This document shows, piece by piece, positions 8,927-16,681 of a DNA stretch of 64,000 nt. A model generated the notes under the pieces. The model had not been told where the DNA came from. It saw nothing but the letters and a program-made list of their open reading frames with translations, and ran no database searches. Origin of the DNA: Oliverpabstia intestinalis (GTDB taxonomy: Bacteria > Bacillota > Clostridia > Lachnospirales > Lachnospiraceae). Each line of letters opens with the position of its first letter. The first letter of the stretch is position 1. The stretch lies in contig NZ_VUMS01000001.1 in the NCBI RefSeq assembly GCF_009696065.1, positions 147,529-211,528 of the forward strand, written 5' to 3'. The position numbers and the translations under genes are program-made.

Positions 8927-9002
8927 AAAATCTCCTTGTATTGTATCCGGGCAAAATCTATCAAAAACGTTTTCGTCAATGAAATCTTGCATGTAATCGT
9001 TT

Positions 9003-9030
9003 GGATTTCGGCATGCTCATGCCAGAACAC
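9003..9030. repeat. Family B module fragment in divergent promoter region
   Basis: GGATTTCGGCATGCTCATG and the following CCAGAACAC match the hairpin module at 30767-30795 with few changes. The rest of the 280-nt divergent region (8927-9207) is AT-rich; I see no strong -35/-10 pair, consistent with an activator-dependent promoter. Confidence 0.4.
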
Positions 9031-9207
9031 TATTATATATGATCAATTTCTGTTCTTATTATAAAAGATAAAAAAAATGCTTTCAACAAAGATAAAAATA
9101 ATATAAACGAATCGAAAAATATTGTATTTTGAGAAAACAGACTTTTTGATATCCTTAACTCATCAAAGAAATGGGCGTGAGGCCACAAACAAACGGGAGG
9201 TAATGAA

Positions 9208-10473
9208 ATGAAAAAGAAATTAGTGAGCGTGTTACTGGCAGGCGTTATGGCAGTGGGAATGCTGGCAGGATGCGGAAGCTCCAAAGGAAGTGAAGGGGAA
9301 GAAAGTACAGGAAAATCTGAAGATTATGATCTGACTTTGTACAGCATCAATACAACAGATCCTGATTTTGATGACTGGCTGAAAAATGTAGAGGATGCCA
9401 CAGGACTGAACATCAATGTGATCGCAGCTCCGACAGATTCCGATACCCGTCAGCAGAAAGTTACGACAATCTTATCTACAGGAGATGATTCTGTTGATAT
9501 TATCGAAATCAATGATGAGATGAGTGCGGCATTCAAAAACTCAGGCTGGCTGGAAGGTCTGAACGATACAGTTATGACAGAAGATGTCCGTAGTCAGTTT
9601 GCACAGGGTTATCTGGAGGATATGATCACAGATAAAGACGGCAACATTGTCGGTGTTCCGGGATATTCCGGATACTTGGCTTTCTGGGTAAATCAGGAAA
9701 TCATGGATGAAGTCGGAATTACAGAGATCGATACAAAAGAAGACTTCATGAAATATATGGAAGCAGCTTCTGGCGACGGAAGATATGGATACGGCGGATC
9801 CTGGGAAAAAACCTATGTATTCAATGAGATCGCACAGTTTGTAAATATGTTCGGTGGAGATTATTTTGACTGGACAAAGGCTGAAAACAAAGAAGCCATT
9901 CAGTTCCTGAAAGATATGGTGGATAATAACCAGACACCGATCGATCAGATCGCAGACAAATACGAGCAGATGAACCCGAAGGCCAATGATGGAAAATATG
10001 GAAGCTTTTTCATGTGGGGACTTGGAACTGATTACGAGAAAGCAGGTATGCTGGGAGAGGACAAGATCCATATGGCTATGGTTCCTGACTTCAGCGGTAA
10101 AGGAGAGAGAGCAATCTTTACAGATTCCTGGAGTTATGTTCTGAATTCCGCTTCCAAGAACAAAGAAGCAGCCATCAAATTCCTTCAGTACATGGCAGAC
10201 GAAGGCGGAATGGAAGCATCCTACAAAGCATTTGACAGATATCCAGCAAGAGCAGATGTAGCAGAAAAAGTTGTTCCGGATACAGATCCTGCAAAAGAAA
10301 TGTATTCCCGCTATGCTTCTGAGTGCAACGTTTCCGGACGTCCGATGCTTCCTCAGACAATGGAATTTATCACAGATATGGGAACTATTTTCCAGTCCTG
10401 TATGAAAGATGAGATCTCTGTAGATGAGTTCTGTGAGAAAGCTCAGGGTCTGGTTGAAAAATACAGCGAGTAA
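9208..10473 (+). CDS. Extracellular sugar-binding lipoprotein of CUT1 ABC importer
   Basis: The 421-aa protein begins with a lipoprotein signal ending in LAGCGSSKG, with Cys near residue 22 as the lipidation site. The mature part is a family 1 solute-binding protein (LTLYSINTTDPDFDDWLKN; NDEMSAAFKNSGWLEGL). CGGGAGG precedes the start. It delivers an oligosaccharide to the permeases encoded downstream. No ATPase gene is in the operon, so a shared MsmK-type ATPase elsewhere is expected. A terminator-like hairpin follows, which would keep binding-protein levels above permease levels. A close paralogue is encoded at 13604 in the same operon. Confidence 0.92.
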   Translation: MKKKLVSVLLAGVMAVGMLAGCGSSKGSEGEESTGKSEDYDLTLYSINTTDPDFDDWLKNVEDATGLNINVIAAPTDSDTRQQKVTTILSTGDDSVDIIEINDEMSAAFKNSGWLEGLNDTVMTEDVRSQFAQGYLEDMITDKDGNIVGVPGYSGYLAFWVNQEIMDEVGITEIDTKEDFMKYMEAASGDGRYGYGGSWEKTYVFNEIAQFVNMFGGDYFDWTKAENKEAIQFLKDMVDNNQTPIDQIADKYEQMNPKANDGKYGSFFMWGLGTDYEKAGMLGEDKIHMAMVPDFSGKGERAIFTDSWSYVLNSASKNKEAAIKFLQYMADEGGMEASYKAFDRYPARADVAEKVVPDTDPAKEMYSRYASECNVSGRPMLPQTMEFITDMGTIFQSCMKDEISVDEFCEKAQGLVEKYSE

Positions 10474-10566
10474 TATAGCTGAACAATGATTGAAATAACT
10501 GGTGAATAACAAAACAGTTGGCAACAGGCAATGAATGCGGATTGAAAATATCTGCTTGGTAAAAGG

Positions 10567-10605
10567 AAACGCACCGTAGCAAACACAATTTACGGTGCGT
10601 TTTCT
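10567..10605 (+). terminator. Attenuating hairpin between binding protein and permease genes
   Basis: AAACGCACCGTA (10567-10578) pairs with TACGGTGCGTTT (10591-10602), followed by TCTT. It sits inside the importer operon before the first permease and probably causes partial termination. Confidence 0.7.
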
Positions 10606-10628
10606 TAAGATGACAGGAGGAGAAAAGA

Positions 10629-11507
10629 GTGACAATCAGTAAAAAATCGATGAAATGGATTCCATGGATCTTAATTCTTCCGGTTGTGATTATCCGTGGT
10701 TTTACTACTTTATATCCGATTATAGTAACTTTGAAAAATAGTTTATTTGACATAAAGGTTTTATCAGGAGTCAACGAATTTGTCGGACTGGCAAACTACG
10801 TTAATGTATTTAAAGATCCCAAAGTGCAGACATCCATATCCTTTACCGTGATATTTGTGGTTGTTTCCATGGTATTCCATGTGGTTTTAGGTGTGATCCT
10901 GGCTTTGATCCTGAATATGAAATTTAAGGGCAGAAGATTCTTAAGAACCATCGTACTGATCCCGTGGGCTATGCCGGCCGTTGTTATCGGTATGGCAGCA
11001 AAATGGGGATTCAACAACGATTACGGTCTGGTGAACGATTTTATAAGACGTTTTGTATCAGATTTTCAGTATAACTGGCTGATCAACACCAGTTCCGCCA
11101 GAGCAGCGGTTATCGCCATGGACCTGTGGAAAGACCTTCCGTTCTTTGCAATCCTGGTATTGTCCGGACTTCAGTTTATTTCCGGGGATATCTACGAAGC
11201 TGCAAAGGTGGATGGGGCAAACGGAGTGCAGAGCTTCTTCCGTATCACATTACCGTTGATCCTGAAAAATGTTATTACTTTATGTATTCCGTTTACACTT
11301 TGGAGACTGACAACTTTCGACCTGGTATATGCTATGACTTCCGGTGGTCCTGGTGAGGATACATCCCTGATCGCATACAGAATTACCACAGAAGCATTTA
11401 CCAATCTAAATGTGGGTTATGCATCTACACTGGCAGTTATGTTGTTCCTTGTAATGGCGGTCTTTAGCTTTATCAACATCAAATTCATGAATAAACTGGC
11501 AGATTAG
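10629..11507 (+). CDS. Sugar ABC importer permease (MalF/UgpA type)
   Basis: The reading frame begins with GTG at 10629, 7 nt after AGGAGG; the first in-frame ATG (10650) is less well placed. The 292-aa protein has six predicted membrane segments and the ATPase-contact EAA motif (EAAKVDGANGVQSFFRITLP). It forms the heterodimeric channel with the next gene product. Confidence 0.92.
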   Translation: MTISKKSMKWIPWILILPVVIIRGFTTLYPIIVTLKNSLFDIKVLSGVNEFVGLANYVNVFKDPKVQTSISFTVIFVVVSMVFHVVLGVILALILNMKFKGRRFLRTIVLIPWAMPAVVIGMAAKWGFNNDYGLVNDFIRRFVSDFQYNWLINTSSARAAVIAMDLWKDLPFFAILVLSGLQFISGDIYEAAKVDGANGVQSFFRITLPLILKNVITLCIPFTLWRLTTFDLVYAMTSGGPGEDTSLIAYRITTEAFTNLNVGYASTLAVMLFLVMAVFSFINIKFMNKLAD

Positions 11508-11518
11508 GAGGTATTGAC

Positions 11519-12373
11519 ATGCAGGATACTAATAAATATACAGTATATAAAGCCCTTACTGCAGTAGGCAGATGGCTGTTATTTGCAATCGTTTCCTTTT
11601 TGATCTTATTTCCGGTTCTGTGGATTTTCGTATCATCGATCACACCGCCGGGTGAATTGTTCAAGATGCCAATCGACTATATTCCGGATCACCCGACACT
11701 GGAAAGCTACAAATTCCTGATAGAGAACGTAGGGCTTTTTGATAAAATCGGAAACACAGTTCTGATCGTAGGTATCACAATTGTGGTAAGTACTGTTCTT
11801 TGTGCCATGGCGGCATATGGATTTTCAAGATTCAGAACAAAGGGGATCAGCATTGCCTTCGCATTCATTGTTGCAACAATGTTGATTCCGGAAGTTGTAA
11901 CAGCAAGACCGTTGTATGAATTCATGAGAGCAGTAGGACTGTATGACACTTATCCGGGTCTGATCATTCTTTATATCAGCGCAGTCGTTCCATTTACTGT
12001 ATTGGTCTTAAAGAACTTTGCATCGGAGATCCCGGTTTCCCTGGAAGAAGCAGCAGCCATTGACGGAGCGAATTTTATTCAGAGATTATTCAAAGTGATC
12101 TTACCGCTGATGAAACCTGCAATTGCTACAGTTTGTATCATTAACTTTATCACCTGTCTGAATAACTTCTTTACTCCGTTGTATTACTCCAATGATATCC
12201 AGGTGCTGTCTGTTGCAATTGTACAGCTGCCACTTAGAGATAACATGTATGGTGTTCCGTGGGATCTGGTAAGTGCCATGGGTTGGATCATCCTGTTACC
12301 GATTATTATTTTCGTAGCAGTCTTTGAAAAACAGATTATGGATGGTATAATGGCAGGAGGAGTAAAAGCATAA
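11519..12373 (+). CDS. Sugar ABC importer permease (MalG/UgpE type)
   Basis: The 284-aa protein has six predicted membrane helices and the EAA loop EEAAAIDGANFIQRLFKVIL. AGGAGG precedes the start and the gene lies 11 nt after its partner permease. The MalG-type C-terminus (KQIMDGIMAGGVKA) is typical of CUT1 importers. Confidence 0.92.
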   Translation: MQDTNKYTVYKALTAVGRWLLFAIVSFLILFPVLWIFVSSITPPGELFKMPIDYIPDHPTLESYKFLIENVGLFDKIGNTVLIVGITIVVSTVLCAMAAYGFSRFRTKGISIAFAFIVATMLIPEVVTARPLYEFMRAVGLYDTYPGLIILYISAVVPFTVLVLKNFASEIPVSLEEAAAIDGANFIQRLFKVILPLMKPAIATVCIINFITCLNNFFTPLYYSNDIQVLSVAIVQLPLRDNMYGVPWDLVSAMGWIILLPIIIFVAVFEKQIMDGIMAGGVKA

Positions 12374-12376
12374 TTG

Positions 12377-12440
12377 GTAATTGTTCATAGGAGCATTAAC
12401 CTGTGAAACGAGTTCTTGTGAATGAAGTGAACAGTAGTAC
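12377..12440. repeat. Short family B element inside importer operon
   Basis: The 64-bp segment starts GTAATTGTTCA and ends TGAACAGTAGTAC, matching the ends of family B elements. It lies in the only sizeable gap of the operon, between the permease and GH172 genes. Confidence 0.45.
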
Positions 12441-12481
12441 TAAACCTGATATTATTTGCAAACCAGAAGGAGGATGTAACA

Positions 12482-13594
12482 ATGTATAACGAATTTGGTG
12501 GGACTTTAAGTAATTTAGCATTAGCGAAACATAGAAAAAGCCGCGCGATCAATGCGGAAAATCCAAGAGGAGAAAAAGGAAAAGGCGGTATGGCAGCCAG
12601 TGATCTTGGACCATCCAGAAAGGGAAGCCCGTGTCTTAGAGATATTGCAAGTGGTCAGACAGTGACACTGGCAGAGATTGAAGGACCTGGTGCAATCAAC
12701 CATATCTGGATTACAGTGGATGCAAAAACCACAGACGCAGATTGCTTTGTACTGAGAGATCTGGTTCTTCGTATGTACTGGGATGATGAAGAGGAACCGT
12801 CTGTAGAAAGTCCGCTGGGAGACTTTTTCTGCTGTGGTTTTGGTAGAGAATGCAATGTAAATTCTATGCCGATCGCAGTAGTGCCAAGCAGAGGATTGAA
12901 CTGTTATTTCCAGATGCCTTTCAGAAAAAAAGCAAGAATCACTCTGGAAAACCAGCATGTCAATTCAATTCCAGCATTCTTCTACCAGGTGGATTATTGC
13001 CTGTATGATGAGGGACTGCCGGAGGATATCGCTTACTTCCATGCACAGTGGAGAAGAGAAAAGATCACCCAGCTGCAGAAAGATTATGTAATCCTTGATA
13101 ATGTCAAAGGAAAAGGTCACTATGTAGGTACTTATATGGCACTGACAACACTGGAGCGTTACTGGTGGGGTGAAGGTGAGGTTAAGTTCTATATCGACGG
13201 AGATGAAGAATATCCTACTATCTGCGGAACAGGAACAGAAGATTATTTCGGTGGTTCCTGGAGCTTTGCTAAGCAGGTAGACGGTAAGACCGTGGAACAG
13301 AATTATTGCACACCTTATCTGGGATATCCATATTATTCTTCCCATGATGAGCTGATTCACAATTTTTATCACAATAACGATGTTATGCCGATGAGAGGTT
13401 TTTACCGCTGGCATATCCAGGATCCAATCTGTTTTGATGAGGATCTGAAAGTGACGATCCAGCAGATCGGTGTGGGTTACAGAGGATTATTTGAGAGACA
13501 GGATGACGTGGCAAGTGTGGCATACTGGTATCAGGCAGAACCACATAACAGCTTCCCGGAACTTCCTGGAAAAGAAGATCGCTGGCCTAGATAG
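12482..13594 (+). CDS. GH172 (DUF2961) glycoside hydrolase candidate
   Basis: The 370-aa protein carries the DUF2961 signature: an early GPGAINHIWITVD segment, then NCYFQMPFRKKARITLEN, and a central ICGTGTEDYFGGSWSF block whose acidic residues are the likely catalytic ones. Members of this family, now called GH172, include alpha-D-fructofuranosidase/difructose-dianhydride enzymes and arabinofuranosidases. It has no signal peptide, so it would act on sugar brought in by the neighbouring importer. AAGGAGG precedes the start. Substrate is inferred only from family and context; a fructan- or arabinan-derived oligosaccharide is plausible. Confidence 0.85.
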   Translation: MYNEFGGTLSNLALAKHRKSRAINAENPRGEKGKGGMAASDLGPSRKGSPCLRDIASGQTVTLAEIEGPGAINHIWITVDAKTTDADCFVLRDLVLRMYWDDEEEPSVESPLGDFFCCGFGRECNVNSMPIAVVPSRGLNCYFQMPFRKKARITLENQHVNSIPAFFYQVDYCLYDEGLPEDIAYFHAQWRREKITQLQKDYVILDNVKGKGHYVGTYMALTTLERYWWGEGEVKFYIDGDEEYPTICGTGTEDYFGGSWSFAKQVDGKTVEQNYCTPYLGYPYYSSHDELIHNFYHNNDVMPMRGFYRWHIQDPICFDEDLKVTIQQIGVGYRGLFERQDDVASVAYWYQAEPHNSFPELPGKEDRWPR

Positions 13595-13603
13595 GAGCAG
13601 AAC

Positions 13604-14833
13604 TTGAAGAAGTATGTATTGGGTGTTTTTATTGGATTTTTGTTGCTGATGTCCGGATGTGGGGATCAACAGGATGGAGTCCATACAGAGGATACAGATT
13701 CGCAGAAAGAAAAATTAACTATCATGCACGTGGATGCAGAATCTCCCAGATTCAGGAAATTTATCGAAAATGCAGAAAAGGAACTGGATCTTGAGATAGA
13801 GACGATAGCCTGCCCTGCAGATGCAGATGTGCGGCAGGCTAAAATCTCCACGATTCTGGAAGCCGGAGATTCTTCCGTCGATATCTTCTCTGTCAATGAT
13901 GAGATGATCAGTGAATTTAAATACAAAGATTATCTGAAACCACTGAGCGATACGGTGATGACGGAAGAACTGTTATTCAGTTATCCGGAAAGTTATATGC
14001 AGAATATACCGATGAAAGATGGGGAGGTTTATTCTGTTCCGTACCTTATGGATATTATGGTATTCTGGGTAAACCGGGAAGTCACAGGAGATCGGGAGAT
14101 CCGGACGCAGGAAGATTTTGTTGCTCTTTTGAAAGAAAACCTGGGCAATGATGTCTACGGATATGGAGGAGCATGGGATCAGTCCTATGCGTACAATGAA
14201 CTTTCGGAATTTGTAAATCTCTTCGGAGGCGACTATTACGACTGGGAGAATAAAAACACGAGAGAAGCACTCAGCTTTCTTCATGATCTGGCAACAAAAG
14301 GAGAAGTTCCTGTTTCGCAAGTGGTAGATCGGTATGAACAAATGGAACAGAAATTTTTGGATGGTAAATACGGCAGTATTTTTATGTACAGCGGAGCCAT
14401 AAACACTTTTGAATGTGCCGGAGCTTACAGAATGGAAAAAATCCAGGTGGCACCATTACCGGGATTTCGAAAGAATGCTACCAACATCGCTACATGGCAG
14501 TATGTGTTAAACAAGGCATCTGAGCATGAGAAAGCGGCAATAAAATTCCTGAAATATGCCGCAAGCAGAGAAGGAAATATTGCCTATGCAGAATGCATGA
14601 AATGTCTTCCGGCCAGACTTGATGTGATTCGCGAAGAAAAACTGGATATTCCGGGATTTCAGGTTTTGCAGGATTATGTGAATCATGTTGAATTGAAGGA
14701 ACGTCCGTTTTCTTCCGATCCAATGAAGGATATCTCTAAGACCGGCATATTATTTCAACAATATGTGATGAATCAAATATCTCAGGATGAATTTTGTGAG
14801 AAAATGGAAGAAATGCAAAAGAATCAGAGATAG
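13604..14833 (+). CDS. Second sugar-binding lipoprotein, paralogue of the 9208 gene product
   Basis: The frame starts with TTG at 13604, 7 nt after TAGGAG; it begins 9 nt after the GH172 stop. The 409-aa product has a lipoprotein signal ending LLLMSGCGDQQ. It aligns along its length with the first binding protein, for example SSVDIFSVNDEMISEFK against DSVDIIEINDEMSAAFK, and both share DTVMTE. It may widen the ligand range of the importer or act as a co-sensor for YesM. A strong terminator follows. Confidence 0.9.
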   Translation: MKKYVLGVFIGFLLLMSGCGDQQDGVHTEDTDSQKEKLTIMHVDAESPRFRKFIENAEKELDLEIETIACPADADVRQAKISTILEAGDSSVDIFSVNDEMISEFKYKDYLKPLSDTVMTEELLFSYPESYMQNIPMKDGEVYSVPYLMDIMVFWVNREVTGDREIRTQEDFVALLKENLGNDVYGYGGAWDQSYAYNELSEFVNLFGGDYYDWENKNTREALSFLHDLATKGEVPVSQVVDRYEQMEQKFLDGKYGSIFMYSGAINTFECAGAYRMEKIQVAPLPGFRKNATNIATWQYVLNKASEHEKAAIKFLKYAASREGNIAYAECMKCLPARLDVIREEKLDIPGFQVLQDYVNHVELKERPFSSDPMKDISKTGILFQQYVMNQISQDEFCEKMEEMQKNQR

Positions 14834-14839
14834 CAAAAA

Positions 14840-14880
14840 ACAGAGCAAATCGAAAAGCAACGATTCGCTCTGTTTTTTTT
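14840..14880 (+). terminator. Intrinsic terminator of the sugar importer operon
   Basis: ACAGAGC and GCTCTGT arms, extended by AATCG/CGATT with one mismatch, are followed by eight T. The convergent zinc-ribbon gene ends at 14882. Confidence 0.88.
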
Positions 14881-14881
14881 G

Positions 14882-15772
14882 TTATCGTGTCCCCATCTTA
14901 CGCACCACACACAAAACTGCTCCGATCACATTCATGAACAAAAAGGATTTGCCCAGATCATCCACGATATGGAAGAACAATTTGGCTCCTTCCAGCGGAG
15001 CCGGGCTAGCGGGAAGGACGGGATAGGCATAAGTGGATACAAATGCCAGAAGAACCAGAACAACGAAACCGAACAGCCCCCGTCCCATATCTACCTGGCG
15101 GATCTTGCCGTGATCCGGCATCCGTTTTCTGCTGGCGATCCACAGTGCCTGGATACAACCAAAGCCCACACAGATCAGTGCCCCAATCAGATAGATTCCC
15201 TGGGCATAATTCTTTTCATGGACTACTCCGGCGATGGAGCCAAGGGTCACCCGGTTGGCCCAGAAGTTCTGTGCCATACGAAGGGTGGACAAAGCCATCA
15301 GGACTACGCAGATCCACTGGATCACAAGATAAAACAGGGTGCCTCCCAGTTTTACGCTTCCAGTGGTTAAAGAAGTGGCTGCAGATAGGAGTCCGCCTCC
15401 TTTTTTCTTCTTTTTTCGCTTGGTTTTGGTTTTCTGCGTGGTAGTTTTATGAATCGTATGCTGGTTTGTGGCAGTATTTCTGGATCTGCCGGAACCGGAG
15501 TTTGGATTTTTTTTGTTCTCTTCCCGACGTCTGGCAGCGGGAGTCTCATTTTTACCGGAAGCAGGACTACCGGTACCGTTGCCATTATCAGCGACTGGTT
15601 TTGATAAGTTGCGATTTACATAATCATCGAAGGACTGCCAGTCATCCACCAGACGATCGGTATCTGTATTTTTTGTGACTGAAGTATTGTCATTGGAAGC
15701 GGCCGGAAGCGGTGCACCGCAGTAGCTGCAAAAACGACCGGTGACTTCAGCACCACAGGATGGACATTTCAT
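14882..15772 (-). CDS. Zinc-ribbon membrane protein of unknown function
   Basis: The 296-aa protein starts with a four-cysteine zinc ribbon (CPSCG...CSYCG, residues 3-18). A hydrophilic, basic linker (KTKTKRKKKKKGGG) follows, then four predicted membrane helices in the C-terminal half. GGGGGAG precedes the ATG on the minus strand. The architecture is common in Lachnospiraceae, usually without assigned function. It converges on the sugar operon and is divergent from the tetR gene. Confidence 0.85.
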   Translation of the reverse strand: MKCPSCGAEVTGRFCSYCGAPLPAASNDNTSVTKNTDTDRLVDDWQSFDDYVNRNLSKPVADNGNGTGSPASGKNETPAARRREENKKNPNSGSGRSRNTATNQHTIHKTTTQKTKTKRKKKKKGGGLLSAATSLTTGSVKLGGTLFYLVIQWICVVLMALSTLRMAQNFWANRVTLGSIAGVVHEKNYAQGIYLIGALICVGFGCIQALWIASRKRMPDHGKIRQVDMGRGLFGFVVLVLLAFVSTYAYPVLPASPAPLEGAKLFFHIVDDLGKSFLFMNVIGAVLCVVRKMGTR

Positions 15773-15911
15773 AGTTCACTCCCCCTTGTTAGAATTTCAG
15801 ATTTTATTGTACCACAAATACAGGAAAACATATCTGAAGATTTTGTGAAAATTAATGAAAAATAATTACTTTTTTTGGTAAAAAAGCAAGAATCAGAAAG
15901 AGAAGATTGCG

Positions 15912-15940
15912 TTGACACCTTATATACCGATTGGTATAAT
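15912..15940 (+). promoter_or_regulatory. Consensus promoter of the tetR gene
   Basis: TTGACA at 15912-15917 and TATAAT at 15935-15940 are separated by 17 bp, a full consensus sigma-A promoter. An operator overlaps its spacer and -10 box. Confidence 0.88.
15923..15938. promoter_or_regulatory. TetR-family operator palindrome
   Basis: TATACC-GATT-GGTATA is an inverted repeat overlapping the -10 region of the tetR promoter. ATACCGATYGGTAT-type sites are typical of TetR regulators in Clostridia. Autorepression is the simplest reading. Confidence 0.7.
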
Positions 15941-16014
15941 ATAAAAAGACAGGGGATTACCCTGGAAAATTACGGATCAACAGCTGATAAATATAAGGAA
16001 AGGGGCTGAGACAG

Positions 16015-16596
16015 ATGGATAATCGGCAGCTGATCATGGAAAAAGCGCTGGAACTGTTTTGTGCCCGTGGATATGATGCGGTTGGGGTGCAGGAGATTGC
16101 AGAACAGTCCGGAATTACAAAACCGACGTTGTATTATTATTTTGGAAGCAAGCAGGGACTGATGGAAACGATCCTTGAGGAGAACAGTCGTATTCTGGAA
16201 GAGATGCTGGAAAAAGCAGTGGAAGAACCGGGGGATGTCCCGCAGGTGTTATATCGTGTGGCGAGAGCATATTTTGATTTTGCGGGAAGCCACTGGCAGT
16301 TTTATCTGTTTATGATGAGTCAGTTTTATTCCGGAAAAAAATCGGAAGGATTCCGTACGGTGTATCCGCTGATCCAGAAGTATTACCAGCTTGTGGTGCG
16401 GATCTTTGAGGATTCTGCAGATCGTCTGGGAAATATGGGCGGCCGTCAGGAGCAGTTCGCGGTCAGCTTCATGGGGATTCTGGATTCCCATATGATGATG
16501 CTGGGAAGAGAGCAGGATGAAGAACACGGACTGGTGATGACGGATCAGAGAACGTATGAGATCGTCCGGCAGTTCCTGTACGGTATTTATTCATAA
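16015..16596 (+). CDS. TetR/AcrR family transcriptional regulator
   Basis: The 193-aa protein has the TetR DNA-binding domain at the N-terminus (EKALELFCARGYDAVGVQEI and ITKPTLYYYFGSKQGLMETI). The ligand-binding C-terminal part is helical and matches no particular subfamily I recognise. AGGAAAGGGG precedes the start. The gene probably represses itself through the palindrome in its promoter; any other target is unknown. The glgB gene follows after 85 nt without an obvious terminator, so both may be transcribed together. The stop codon lies in a degenerate family B end (16594-16620). Confidence 0.93.
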   Translation: MDNRQLIMEKALELFCARGYDAVGVQEIAEQSGITKPTLYYYFGSKQGLMETILEENSRILEEMLEKAVEEPGDVPQVLYRVARAYFDFAGSHWQFYLFMMSQFYSGKKSEGFRTVYPLIQKYYQLVVRIFEDSADRLGNMGGRQEQFAVSFMGILDSHMMMLGREQDEEHGLVMTDQRTYEIVRQFLYGIYS

Positions 16597-16620
16597 CTGC
16601 GAAAGTATGGAACAGTTGCA
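16594..16620. repeat. Degenerate family B end module
   Basis: TAACTGCGAAAGTATGG followed by AACAGTTGCA resembles the GTAACTGTGAAGGTACTGAACAGTTAC module at 2400-2426. The first three bases are the tetR stop codon. Confidence 0.35.
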
Positions 16621-16681
16621 TGTATGAGTGTGAAAAATAACTGGAAAGACAGTTAAGATAAAAGAAAAAGGAGACGGGGAT

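Noticed and set aside
9541..10635. 364-aa minus-strand frame
   Set aside because: It is antisense to a clear sugar-binding lipoprotein gene, is rich in Cys/His/Phe as shadows usually are, and has no ribosome site.
15367..15678. Small frames over the zinc-ribbon gene on both strands
   Set aside because: They overlap the linker of the 296-aa zinc-ribbon protein, which has the better start and domain evidence.
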